A stretch of 30,051 bases of DNA from the NCBI GenBank assembly GCA_964639895.1, contig CAZXEJ010000026.1:1-30051 (forward strand). Reading direction: 5' to 3'. This DNA is from CAZXEJ01 sp964639895. Its GTDB lineage: Bacteria > Desulfobacterota_D > UBA1144 > Nemesobacterales > JADFKM01. The position numbers and the translations under genes were made by a program. The notes beneath the pieces were generated by a model. The model ran no database searches and was not told where the DNA came from. It saw nothing but the letters and a program-made list of their open reading frames with translations. Shown here piece by piece: positions 7,303-15,078 of this stretch; the first letter of the stretch is position 1, and each line of letters starts with the position of its first letter.

Positions 7303-9471
7303 TCAGGCGGGAGCTTCGCCGCCCGGCACCCTGGCCACCGATATCACGCCCTTTACCTTGCGGATCGATTCCATAACCCCCTTGAGTTGCTCGATGCTGC
7401 GGACGGCCACGTCGAATGTGCCCAGCGCCTTGTCGTCGTGGGTGGAGTGTATCTCGGCCTTCGAGATGTTGACGTCCGAGGCGGCTATGGAGTTGGAGAT
7501 GTTGCTCAGCATCCCCGGCTCATCGGCGCATGTGACCTCGATGCGTGCTATGTGGCGGACATTGCTGCGCTCGTCCCACTCGAGCTCGATCCTCCTTTCG
7601 GGATCGACTCCGAGAAGCTGCGGGCAGTTCTCCCTATGGACGGTGATCCCACGGCCCCGCGTTATGAAGCCGCGGATGGGCTCTCCGGGCAACGGGGAGC
7701 AGCAGCGGGCCACGCGGATGAGCACGTTGCCGTATCCCTGGACCTTGATGCCCGTATCGCCGGGGGTCATGGTGCGGATTATCCGCTCTATGCGCTCCTC
7801 CTTGTCGGCGGGAAGGCGCCTCTCGGCCGGCAGGACGGCCGACACCAGGTCGTTGGCGGCCACGCGACCGAAGCCGACGGCGGTGAAGAAGTCGTCGGCC
7901 GACTTGAACCCCAAGCGGGCCAGTGGCTCGTCGAGCTCGCCGCGGGCCAACATGGCGTTGAAGTCCAGTCCGTGCTGCTTGAAGCGGCGCTCGACGATGG
8001 AGCGGCCCACACCCCGCGACTCACGTCTCTCCTGCGCGCGCAGCCAGGCACGGATACGTGTCTTGGCCCTAGAGGTGACGGCCATCTTGAGCCAGTCGCG
8101 GCGGGGATGCTGGTCGTTCGAGGTGGTTATCTCGACGATGTCGCCGCTTCGCAGCTTGTAATCGAGCGGCACTATCCTGCCGTTCACCGTGGCACGGGCG
8201 CAGTGGTTGCCCACATCGGTATGGATGTAGTAGGCGAAATCTATCGGCGTGGCGCCGAAGGGAAGCTCCTTGAGGTCGCCCTTGGGCGTGAACACGTAGA
8301 CCATGCTGTGGGGCAGCAGCTCCCCTTTTATGGCCTCCAGGTACTCGCGCGGGTCCTTTATGTCCTTCCATTCGAGCAGCCGTCTGAGGTTGGCGTAGAA
8401 GTGGACGTTGTCGTCGTCGGCCGCCTCTTCGCCACCTTCCTTGTACTTCCAGTGGGCGGCTATTCCGTATTCGGCCACCTCGTGCATCTTGCGCGACCGG
8501 ATCTGTATCTCCATCAGCTCGCCGAAGGGACCGATGACACAGGTATGGAGGGACTGGTAGCCGTTGCCCTTGGGAAGGGCGATGTAGTCCTTGAACCTGC
8601 CGGGCACGGGCTTCCAGGTGGCGTGCACGGCGCCGAGCGCTTCGTAGCACGTCTTGCGGTCGGTGGTGATGATGCGGAAGGCGATGATGTCGTGGAGCTG
8701 CTCGACGTCGATGTTGTAGGAGCGTATCTTGCGGTATATGCCGTAGAGGTGCTTGAAGCGGCCGGTGATTTCGGCCTCTATGCCGTACTCGCGGAGCTTG
8801 TCGTCAAGGATCTTCGTCGCCTCGCGCACGTACTTGTTCCACTCCTTCTTCTTCGAGGCCACGAGCTTGTAGAGCCTCTCGTACTCCCCCGGCTCCATGT
8901 AGCGGAAGGCCAAGTCCTCGAGCTCGGTGGCCATCCAGTATATGCCCAACCTGTGCGCGAGCGGGGCGTATATCTCCATCGTCTCGCGTGCGATACGCAG
9001 CCTGCGCTCCTCGGACAGGTGGCCGAGCGTCCTCATGTTGTGCAACCGGTCGGCCAGCTTGACCAGCACGACGCGGATGTCCTTGGCCGTGGCAAGAATC
9101 AGCTTGCGGAAGTTCTCAGCCTGCTCGGCGAGCTTCGAGGACATGGGTAGCTTGCTTATCTTGGTCACCCCCTCGACGAGGAAAGCGACCTCGGGCCCGA
9201 ACAGCGTCTCTATCTCTTCAATGGTGGCCAATGTGTCTTCGACCGTGTCGTGAAGCAGGCCCGTAACCAGCGTCGGCACGCCGAGCCTCATCTCGGCCAG
9301 TATGCCCGTCACCTCGAGGGGATGGCTAAGGTAGGGCTCGCCGGAGATGCGCTTCTGACCAGAGTGAACCTTGGCCGAATAGACGTAGGCGCGCTTCAGC
9401 GTCTCGACGTCCTCTTCGCTGAGCGGCAGGTACGCCCTGGCCTTCTCGATTATGTCGTCGAGCCTCAACAT
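7303..9471 (-). CDS. rel: Bifunctional (p)ppGpp synthetase/hydrolase (Rel/SpoT family)
   Basis: Makes and degrades the stringent-response alarmone (p)ppGpp. The 722-residue protein has the full long-RSH layout: HD hydrolase domain (His50, HD at 74-75 in LLHDTVEDT, Asp141 in DRLHNMRT), synthetase domain with RFKD at 292-295 followed by NGYQSLHT, a TGS domain (about 395-455), a conserved CC region (RCCSPLPGEPIRGF) and a C-terminal ACT domain. The RxKD motif, rather than ExDD, and an intact HD site indicate a bifunctional enzyme, not a RelA-type synthetase. The ATG at 9471 starts the usual MLRLDDIIEK; it lies 7 nt after gmk, so the two are cotranscribed. Confidence 0.96.
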   Translation of the reverse strand: MLRLDDIIEKARAYLPLSEEDVETLKRAYVYSAKVHSGQKRISGEPYLSHPLEVTGILAEMRLGVPTLVTGLLHDTVEDTLATIEEIETLFGPEVAFLVEGVTKISKLPMSSKLAEQAENFRKLILATAKDIRVVLVKLADRLHNMRTLGHLSEERRLRIARETMEIYAPLAHRLGIYWMATELEDLAFRYMEPGEYERLYKLVASKKKEWNKYVREATKILDDKLREYGIEAEITGRFKHLYGIYRKIRSYNIDVEQLHDIIAFRIITTDRKTCYEALGAVHATWKPVPGRFKDYIALPKGNGYQSLHTCVIGPFGELMEIQIRSRKMHEVAEYGIAAHWKYKEGGEEAADDDNVHFYANLRRLLEWKDIKDPREYLEAIKGELLPHSMVYVFTPKGDLKELPFGATPIDFAYYIHTDVGNHCARATVNGRIVPLDYKLRSGDIVEITTSNDQHPRRDWLKMAVTSRAKTRIRAWLRAQERRESRGVGRSIVERRFKQHGLDFNAMLARGELDEPLARLGFKSADDFFTAVGFGRVAANDLVSAVLPAERRLPADKEERIERIIRTMTPGDTGIKVQGYGNVLIRVARCCSPLPGEPIRGFITRGRGITVHRENCPQLLGVDPERRIELEWDERSNVRHIARIEVTCADEPGMLSNISNSIAASDVNISKAEIHSTHDDKALGTFDVAVRSIEQLKGVMESIRKVKGVISVARVPGGEAPA

Positions 9472-9478
9472 GCGGGAC

Positions 9479-10084
9479 TTATTCCGCAAGCTTGGCCTTG
9501 ATACACTCATAAATTCGCCCCGTCCTTATCCTCTCGGCCGCAACGACAGCGCTAGCGGCCGCGACGGCGTCGTCGAGAGAGTCGTTGACTATAATATAAT
9601 CATAGCACCTAATGTGCTCCAACTCTTCGTCAAAATTGGATATTCTCCGCTCGATGTCGTCCTCGTCGTCCCTGCCCCTGGCCCTAAGACGAGCAACCAG
9701 CTCCCCGCGCGACGGCGGCACCACGAACACGTAGACCCCTTCTTCGAGGGTCTCCATCAACCGCTTGGCCCCCTGGACGTCTATATCGAGTACGACGTCC
9801 GTACCCCGGGCAAGATGGGGTTCGACCTCGTCTACAGGCGTACCATAGAGGTGGCCGTACACTTCGGCCCATTCGAGGAACTCCCCCCTTTGCACCATGG
9901 CCTCAAATTCCTCCCTCGAGACGAACCGGTAGTCCAGCCCCTCGCGCTCCCCCGCGCGGCGGCCGCGCGTCGTGCACGAGACGGCGAAACGGAGTCCCTC
10001 GACCTGCTCGAGCAGCCGCCCAATGATGGTGCTTTTGCCCGAGCCCGAGGGTCCCGATATGACGAACACCGTGCCTCTCCTCAT
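9479..10084 (-). CDS. gmk: Guanylate kinase
   Basis: Phosphorylates GMP to GDP with ATP. The 201-residue protein opens with the P-loop ISGPSGSGKST (residues 9-19) and contains the GMP-binding segments SCTTRGRR and GLDYRFVS, followed by LDIDVQGAK. The ATG at 10084 has an AAGGAG ribosome site 9 nt upstream, which decides it against a longer frame reaching 10159. The gene directly precedes rel. In many proteobacteria rpoZ sits between gmk and the rel/spoT gene; here only 7 nt separate them, so omega is absent from this site. A 155-nt gap and a hairpin separate gmk from manC. Confidence 0.95.
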   Translation of the reverse strand: MRRGTVFVISGPSGSGKSTIIGRLLEQVEGLRFAVSCTTRGRRAGEREGLDYRFVSREEFEAMVQRGEFLEWAEVYGHLYGTPVDEVEPHLARGTDVVLDIDVQGAKRLMETLEEGVYVFVVPPSRGELVARLRARGRDDEDDIERRISNFDEELEHIRCYDYIIVNDSLDDAVAAASAVVAAERIRTGRIYECIKAKLAE

Positions 10085-10210
10085 ACGATCCGGCTCCTTC
10101 CGGGTTGTATCACCGCGGGTCAGGGGGACGCCAAGGCCGCCTCTTGCGGCATGGCGCACCGTGACCGCCCGTACCGCACCGCCACCACCGGCCCCGATGC
10201 ATGCCTCGCA

Positions 10211-10238
10211 GCCCCACCGGCCCGCGCCGCGGTGGGGC
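10211..10238 (-). terminator. Hairpin one base after the manC stop codon
   Basis: GCCCCACC (10211-10218) and GGTGGGGC (10231-10238) form a perfect 8-bp stem with a GC-only 12-nt loop, beginning 1 nt past the manC TGA. No U-tract follows on the minus strand. It probably marks the manC transcript end. Confidence 0.5.
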
Positions 10239-10239
10239 G

Positions 10240-11319
10240 TCAGCCGTCGCCTACGCCTCGGGCATCCATGCGCTCCACCACACCCTTCAGCTCCCCTCCG
10301 CGGACCTTGTCCATAACCAGCACCCCGCGAGGCGTACTCACCACGACGAGGTCTCTTACCCCTACGAGCACGGCCGGCGCGCCGCCCGTGGTGACGACGA
10401 GACAGCCAGAGGCGTCGACGGCGTGGAGTTCAGAGCCGATGGAGACGTTATCGGCCCCGCCGCTCCTCAAGTATGCATCCAACGCAGCCCATCCTCCGAG
10501 GTCGCTCCATCCCACCGCCAGCGGGAGGACGACGGCGCGGCGCGTGCGCTCGAGGATGAGCTCGTCCACCGATACGGCATCCATCGACGCGTAGAACTCC
10601 TCTACGGTCCCATCGCCGTGCCGCAAGAGGCGCTCGCCGCGGCCCACCCACGCCGGCACGACGGCGCGGAACTGTTCGATCACCGCTTCGACCGACCAGA
10701 CGAACACGCCGCTGTTCCACAGCCAGTCGCCACGCTCGACGTAGCGGCGGGCCGTCGAGGGGTCCGGCTTCTCGTCGAACCGCTCGACCGAGTAGAAAGC
10801 GTGTTCTCCGTCGCGGCGCAACATGCGCCCGATGCGCACGTATCCGTACTCCGTCTCGGGCCGGCGCGGTGCCACGCCCAGCGTGACGAGTGGCCCTTCG
10901 ACGCCTGACGGCGGGGAGTGGGCGAAGAGCGCCGCCGCGGCCACGGCATCACGGAACCCTCCGGGGTTGCTCACCGCATGATCGGCGGGCAGGACGGCCG
11001 TGACGGCGTCCGGACTGCGCTCGCGGATAAGGAGCGAGCCGTAGAGCACACAGGGGGCGGTGTTCTTCCCCACGGGTTCGACCACCACGTTCTCGGCCCC
11101 TAGCTCCGGCAGGTGCTCTCTGACCAGGGCTTCGTACTCGGGCACCGTGACCGCCAAAACGTTCGCCGAGCCCACGAGGGGGGCGATGCGTTCGTAGGTC
11201 TCACGCAGCAGCGAGCGACCCTCGGCGAGGGGAAGAAACTGCTTGGGCAACTCGCTCGTCCCCATGGGCCAGAACCGCCTGCCCCGGCCGCCCGCCATAA
11301 TGAGGGCGTAGAGTTCCAT
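10240..11319 (-). CDS. manC: Mannose-1-phosphate guanylyltransferase
   Basis: Forms GDP-mannose from mannose-1-phosphate and GTP, feeding surface polysaccharide or glycan synthesis. The 359-residue protein carries the nucleotidyltransferase signature LIMAGGRGRRFWPMG (residues 6-20), VEPVGKNTAPC (near 80) and LPADHAV (near 110). It matches the short, monofunctional form without a fused phosphomannose isomerase domain. The ATG at 11319 gives the canonical MELYALIMAGG start; the open frame running further upstream is antisense to metF and is not coding. The -10 box of a good promoter ends 9 nt before the ATG and no ribosome site is present. Transcribed divergently from metF. Confidence 0.93.
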   Translation of the reverse strand: MELYALIMAGGRGRRFWPMGTSELPKQFLPLAEGRSLLRETYERIAPLVGSANVLAVTVPEYEALVREHLPELGAENVVVEPVGKNTAPCVLYGSLLIRERSPDAVTAVLPADHAVSNPGGFRDAVAAAALFAHSPPSGVEGPLVTLGVAPRRPETEYGYVRIGRMLRRDGEHAFYSVERFDEKPDPSTARRYVERGDWLWNSGVFVWSVEAVIEQFRAVVPAWVGRGERLLRHGDGTVEEFYASMDAVSVDELILERTRRAVVLPLAVGWSDLGGWAALDAYLRSGGADNVSIGSELHAVDASGCLVVTTGGAPAVLVGVRDLVVVSTPRGVLVMDKVRGGELKGVVERMDARGVGDG

Positions 11320-11328
11320 GACCCAAAT

Positions 11329-11357
11329 ATAGTAATTCCGCACCGGTGGTAAGGCAA
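11329..11357 (-). promoter_or_regulatory. Putative manC promoter abutting the ATG
   Basis: Minus strand: TTGCCT (11352-11357), 17-nt spacer, TACTAT (11329-11334). The -10 ends 9 nt before the manC ATG, so the transcript would begin within about 3 nt of the start codon, giving an effectively leaderless mRNA. Confidence 0.6.
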
Positions 11358-11379
11358 GGAAACGTGGCCGATCGTAAGG

Positions 11380-11408
11380 TTGACAAACAAACCCTTCGAA
11401 TAGAGAAT
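11380..11408 (+). promoter_or_regulatory. Putative metF promoter abutting the ATG
   Basis: Plus strand: perfect TTGACA (11380-11385), 17-nt spacer, GAGAAT (11403-11408). The -10 ends 8 nt before the metF ATG, again predicting almost no leader and leaving no room for a Shine-Dalgarno. It is divergent from the manC promoter within a 97-nt gap, so no SAM riboswitch can fit ahead of metF. Confidence 0.6.
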
Positions 11409-11416
11409 GTATAGCC

Positions 11417-12313
11417 ATGAGTCGCTTCGCCAGTGCTCTCGAGGACAAGGGTATGGTGATAAGCGTCGAGGTCACTCCGCCGCGCGGTGCAGAGGCTGAG
11501 CCCGTCCTTAAGCGGGCCGAGAAGTTGCGCGGTGTGGTGGACGTCATCGACGTGACGGCGTGTCCGATGGCGCGCCTCCACATGAGCGCTCCCGTCTTCG
11601 GCAGCCTGCTCCGGGACCGTCTCGGCGTCGACGTCATAGTGAACTTCACCACACGTGACAAGAACGTCCTCGGCATACAGAGCGACCTGCTGGGTGCGCA
11701 TGCGCTGGGCATAAGGAATGTCGTGGCCTTGCGCGGAGACCGGATGGCGATAGGGGATTTCCCCGATAGCCCGGAGATATTCGAGGTGGACACTGTAGGG
11801 TTGCTTCGGATAATCGAGAACCTAAACAACGGCCGCGACGCAAAGGGAAGGCCCATCGCAGGGGCCACGGAGTTCTTCGCCGGCTCGGTGCTCAATCCCG
11901 GGAACGCCTCGGCCGCCGCGTCGTTACGCGAGCGGATTATGACGCGTATGGAGCAGAACGTGAAGTTCTTCATAACCCAACCCCTCTACACCCGCGAGGC
12001 CGTCTACAGGCTGAGCGAGGCGCTTGAGCGGTGCGGCACGCCCCACGTCCTGCTCGGCATCCTTCCACTCAAGAACACCGCCATGGCCCGGCGCGTGGCC
12101 AACGGCCTGCCCGGCGTCCATGTCCCACGGGAACTACTGGAACGGCTCGAGGACAAGAGCGACGACTATATCCGGGAATTTTCCCTCGAGCACAGCGTCT
12201 CCATAATGGAGTCTGCCGCAGAGACGCGCCTCAGCGGGTTCCACATCATGACGGCGGGCGACTTCAAGTACGCCAAGCGACTCATAGAAACCTTCAGGCG
12301 GACCGGCTGCTAG
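11417..12313 (+). CDS. metF: Methylenetetrahydrofolate reductase family protein
   Basis: Reduces 5,10-methylene-THF to 5-methyl-THF, using a flavin, to supply methyl groups for methionine. The 298-residue length fits the bacterial catalytic-domain-only form. Visible features are the N-terminal ISVEVTPPRGAE strand with the active-site Glu, NFTTRDKN followed by ALGIRNVVALRGD (cofactor-binding region near residue 100), and FFITQPLY (near 185). Similar proteins occur in the acetyl-CoA pathway and in fusions with homocysteine methyltransferases, so the exact electron donor is open. ATG 11417 is fixed by the promoter position. The stop codon overlaps the menG start by 1 nt (TAGTG). Confidence 0.9.
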   Translation: MSRFASALEDKGMVISVEVTPPRGAEAEPVLKRAEKLRGVVDVIDVTACPMARLHMSAPVFGSLLRDRLGVDVIVNFTTRDKNVLGIQSDLLGAHALGIRNVVALRGDRMAIGDFPDSPEIFEVDTVGLLRIIENLNNGRDAKGRPIAGATEFFAGSVLNPGNASAAASLRERIMTRMEQNVKFFITQPLYTREAVYRLSEALERCGTPHVLLGILPLKNTAMARRVANGLPGVHVPRELLERLEDKSDDYIREFSLEHSVSIMESAAETRLSGFHIMTAGDFKYAKRLIETFRRTGC

Positions 12314-12999
12314 TGCCCGAGACGGCGACCCTGTTCGACAACGTTGCAGCACGCTACGACCTGCTCAACCGCGTGCTCAGCCTGGGGCTCGACCGCGGCT
12401 GGCGCAGGGCGTTGGCCCGATCGCTCGGGCCCGAGCCGCGGCACGTGCTCGACGTGGCTACCGGCACTGGAGACGTGGCCATAGAGGTAGCCCGCACCCA
12501 TCCCGAAGCCACCGTCGTGGGAGTCGACCCCAGCCGCCCCATGCTCAATGCGGCGGCCCGCAAGGTAAGGCGCCTGGGGTTCGAGAGTAGGATACGACTC
12601 GTCGAAGGTGTGGCAGAGCGGCTCCCCTTCGAAGAGGGCGAATTCGACGCCGTAACCATAGCGTTCGGCATCCGCAACACGCGTGAGCCCCGCCGCAGCC
12701 TGGAGGAGATGAGGAGGGTGTGCCGACCGGGCGGCCGCCTCTGCGTACTGGAGTTCACGATGCCCACCAACCGGCTGTTCGTCCCGCTCTACTCCATCTA
12801 TCTGGGGAGGCTGATTCCACTCGTAGGTTCACTGTTCGGGATGAGGAGGGAATACGAGTGGCTCGCCACGTCCATTCCCGCTTTCGCCCAGCGCGAAGAG
12901 TTCGAGCGTCTCCTGGCCGAAAGCGGGTTCGCACCGCTCCCGCGAAAGGAGCTCGGCCTGGGGACGGTGGCGCTCTACGTGGCCGAGGCGAGCGGTTAG
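12313..12999 (+). CDS. menG: Demethylmenaquinone (or ubiquinone) C-methyltransferase, UbiE/MenG family
   Basis: A SAM-dependent methyltransferase performing the last step of menaquinone synthesis (or a C-methylation in ubiquinone synthesis). The 228-residue protein shows FDNVAARYDLLNRVLSLGLD near the N-terminus, SAM motif I LDVATGTGDVAIEVA (about residues 47-61), motif II VGVDPSRPML, and DAVTIAFGIRNTREP, the family signature. The GTG at 12313 overlaps the metF stop by one base, so translation is probably coupled. Membership of MenG rather than UbiE is inferred, since no other quinone gene is nearby. A hairpin begins directly after the stop codon. Confidence 0.93.
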   Translation: MPETATLFDNVAARYDLLNRVLSLGLDRGWRRALARSLGPEPRHVLDVATGTGDVAIEVARTHPEATVVGVDPSRPMLNAAARKVRRLGFESRIRLVEGVAERLPFEEGEFDAVTIAFGIRNTREPRRSLEEMRRVCRPGGRLCVLEFTMPTNRLFVPLYSIYLGRLIPLVGSLFGMRREYEWLATSIPAFAQREEFERLLAESGFAPLPRKELGLGTVALYVAEASG

Positions 13000-13018
13000 C
13001 ACCGTAGGGAGGACGGTG
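13000..13018 (+). terminator. Hairpin immediately after the menG stop
   Basis: CACCGT (13000-13005) and ACGGTG (13013-13018) with a 7-nt loop begin at the base after the TAG stop. There is no U-run. It matches the other stop-adjacent hairpins of this window. Confidence 0.4.
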
Positions 13019-13090
13019 GAACAGCCACCCCATGCACTCCGACCCCTCCGCACGCGCAGTGCACCCCACTGGTACGGCTCACGCCCTGGA

Positions 13091-13119
13091 CCCACGCACG
13101 CGCGGCCGTGGGCGTTGTT
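13091..13119 (+). terminator. Candidate intrinsic terminator for metF-menG
   Basis: CCCACG (13091-13096) pairs with CGTGGG (13107-13112), followed by CGTTGTTT, the only T-rich tail seen after a hairpin in the window. An outer ACGCCC/GGGCGT pairing (13081-13086 / 13110-13115) competes with it. It lies about 90 nt past menG in the convergent gap. Confidence 0.4.
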
Positions 13120-13122
13120 TCA

Positions 13123-13173
13123 CCCCCCTCCAGAGCGGCGTTACGGCTCCATGCACCGGCCCGTAGAGGGGGG
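13123..13173. repeat. Long inverted repeat in convergent gap
   Basis: CCCCCCTC (13123-13130) and GAGGGGGG (13166-13173) can pair over 8 bp with a 35-nt internal segment that itself contains GAGC/GCTC. It lies between the convergent menG and LLM genes and could contribute to ending transcription from either side. Confidence 0.4.
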
Positions 13174-13192
13174 AGTGCCGCGGCGACCCCTT

Positions 13193-13238
13193 GATAGCAG
13201 CGCGCCACCGCCCCCCCACGCCGGCAGGGGGTGCTATC
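13193..13238 (-). terminator. Inverted repeat overlapping the LLM oxidoreductase stop codon
   Basis: GATAGCA (13193-13199) pairs with TGCTATC (13232-13238), and inner C-runs can pair with GGGGG (13227-13231). The TAG stop of the minus-strand gene lies within the 3' arm as drawn on the plus strand. No U-tract follows. Confidence 0.4.
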
Positions 13239-14247
13239 GGCCGAACGCTTCGAGGATCGCATCCTGGTACCGTTTCACTTCGGCGAAATCGAGGAAATAG
13301 TGCGGGGCGCTTAGGATGGGCAGGTCCACAAGCTCGCGGTAGCGGGCGATCACGCCCCTGCAGTGGTCGGCCGTACCGACTACGCTCATCGCATCCACCA
13401 TCTCGTCCGTCACTGCGGCCGCCATCCCTTCGACGTCACCGCGCATGAAGGCCTCGCGCACGGCCCTGCACTGCTCCAGGAAGCCGTGGAGGCGGAATGG
13501 CGGCTCGTAGGTGCGCACGGTGGCGTAGAAGGCAATCGTCCTGCGGGCCGCTTCACGGGCCGCGGCCACGTCGTCCGCGACGGCGCACGTTACGATGGTG
13601 GCCACGGTGAAATCCGATCTGCTCCTGCCCGATCTCTCGAGCCCGCGTGCGAGGGCGGGCACGGTGACCTGCCTCAGATAGTCGAGCGAGCAGACGACGT
13701 GGCCCAGGTATCCGTCGGCCACGCGGGCCGCGGCCTCGGTCATGCGCGGACCCACGCCGGCCAGGAAGAGAGGTATCGCGGGGCGCACCGGCTTAAAGGG
13801 GCGCTTCCAGCCACGGAGATCGATGTCGTAGAACTCTCCCTTGAAGCTTATCCGCTCGCCCGTGTGGGCCTGGGAGGCGATGAGCCTCACGGCCTCTATG
13901 CACTCCGTAATCTTGGCCACGGGCCTTCCGAACGGGACGCCGTGCCATCTCTCGTTGGAACGCCTTGCCCCGGAGCCGAGCCCGAGTATGAGGCGACCGC
14001 CGGAGAGCTCGTCCAGGTCCAGCGCCGTAAGGGCCGTAACCAGAGGCGAGCGTACGAACGCAAGCGCCACAGCCGTACCGAGCCTTATGGTATGGGTGGA
14101 ATGGGCCGCGGCGGCAAGCTGCTGGAACGATGTCCTGTATAGCTCCGTAGCCCAGACGGAATCGAACCCCGAGCACTCGGCTGCGGCGGCGAGGCTGGCT
14201 ATGTCGTCGAGCCGCTCGGCATCTAGAATGAGACCGGTCCTATCCAT
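13234..14247 (-). CDS. LLM-class (luciferase-like) flavin/F420-dependent oxidoreductase
   Basis: A 337-residue luciferase-like monooxygenase-fold protein. Typical segments are DSVWATELYRTSFQQLAAAA near the N-terminus, IRLGTAVA followed by RSP, LDELSGGRLILGLGSG (near 95-110), a GEFYDI segment, and PIFLAGVGP-like IPLFLAGVGPRM. Members use FMN or coenzyme F420 as hydride carrier; many of this subgroup are annotated F420-dependent, but no F420 biosynthesis gene is in the window. The ATG at 14247 gives the usual length; no ribosome site is seen. It lies 102 nt after rplQ and could be read from the ribosomal operon or an unseen promoter. Substrate unknown. Confidence 0.85.
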   Translation of the reverse strand: MDRTGLILDAERLDDIASLAAAAECSGFDSVWATELYRTSFQQLAAAAHSTHTIRLGTAVALAFVRSPLVTALTALDLDELSGGRLILGLGSGARRSNERWHGVPFGRPVAKITECIEAVRLIASQAHTGERISFKGEFYDIDLRGWKRPFKPVRPAIPLFLAGVGPRMTEAAARVADGYLGHVVCSLDYLRQVTVPALARGLERSGRSRSDFTVATIVTCAVADDVAAAREAARRTIAFYATVRTYEPPFRLHGFLEQCRAVREAFMRGDVEGMAAAVTDEMVDAMSVVGTADHCRGVIARYRELVDLPILSAPHYFLDFAEVKRYQDAILEAFGR

Positions 14248-14349
14248 GGCGGGATGCCGAAGGGTACGGTGATCGCAGGGACGAAGACCCTCTCTTGAGG
14301 GGGCGGACAGCACTGCCGGCGCGTAGCATACGGCGGGATGCGGCCAGGC

Positions 14350-15078
14350 TCAGGCGCCCTTCTCCTCGTCCTTCTCCTCCGCCTGCACGGACTCGTCGGC
14401 GGCCTCCTTCTCCGTGGCGGCGGGGGGTTCATTCTCCACGCGGGCCGCCTCTGCACCAGAGCCCTCACTCTCAGGGGTGGTCTCCTGGGGGGAAGCCTCG
14501 GCTGAGGAAGTGCCGGCGCCGCCCTGGCCCGCGGGCTCGGTCTCCTTGCGGGCCTCGTCGGCAGCCGTCTCCGCTACGCCACCCTCCGCGGTGGACTCCT
14601 CGGGCAAGACGCCGAGCTCCTTTGCGGCTTCTTTCTTGGCGCTCTTGGGCGTTTCCTTGCCGGCTGCGGCGGCCGGCGCCGCCTTCTTGGCCCTCTTCTT
14701 CTTGCGGGCCTTGGGCTTGTACTCCTCTTCTACAAGCTCTACCAACGAGACGGCCGCCCCGTCTCCCCGCCGCACGCCGAGCTTTACAATGCGCGTGTAG
14801 CCGCCGGGCCTCTCCTTGTAGAGGGGAGCTATCTCCTCAAAGAGCTTCTTCACTACTGACTTGTCGCGTACGAACTCGGCCACCCGCCTCCTTGCAGCCA
14901 GTGTGTCGGCCTTGGCCTTCGTGATGAGTCGCTCGGCCGTGCGACGGAGTTCCTTGGCCTTCTGGTCGGTGGTACGCAGGCGGCCGAGACGGAAGAAGTC
15001 CGTCACCATGTTGCGCAGCATGGCTCGCCGGTGTTTGGTATTTCTGCCGAGCTTCCTTCCAGCTTTCCTGTGACGCAT
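14350..15078 (-). CDS. rplQ: 50S ribosomal protein L17 with long acidic C-terminal extension
   Basis: Large-subunit protein near the exit tunnel. Residues 1-120 are a normal L17 (MRHRKAGRKLGR, later RPGGYTRIVKL and SLVELVEEE). The start at ATG 15078 has a GGAGGT site 9 nt upstream. The protein then continues to 242 residues, about twice the usual 115-130: a Lys/Arg linker (121-135) and a Glu/Ala/Ser/Pro/Gly tail of roughly 100 residues with no predicted fold. The reading frame stays open with the same codon style, so a frameshift is unlikely. It is the last gene of the superoperon and lies 240 nt after rpoA, the longest gap in it. Confidence 0.95.
   Translation of the reverse strand: MRHRKAGRKLGRNTKHRRAMLRNMVTDFFRLGRLRTTDQKAKELRRTAERLITKAKADTLAARRRVAEFVRDKSVVKKLFEEIAPLYKERPGGYTRIVKLGVRRGDGAAVSLVELVEEEYKPKARKKKRAKKAAPAAAAGKETPKSAKKEAAKELGVLPEESTAEGGVAETAADEARKETEPAGQGGAGTSSAEASPQETTPESEGSGAEAARVENEPPAATEKEAADESVQAEEKDEEKGA

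Noticed and set aside
6796..9150. Very long plus-strand open frame opposite rel
   Set aside because: It is antisense to a complete, well-conserved Rel protein and shows the repetitive composition expected of a shadow frame in GC-rich DNA.
11320..11416. SAM riboswitch ahead of metF
   Set aside because: The 97-nt gap is filled by two divergent promoters, and the metF leader is predicted to be only a few bases.
11320..11973. N-terminal extension of the manC reading frame
   Set aside because: It runs antisense through metF; the canonical start MELYALIMAGG at 11319 and the promoter between the genes exclude it.
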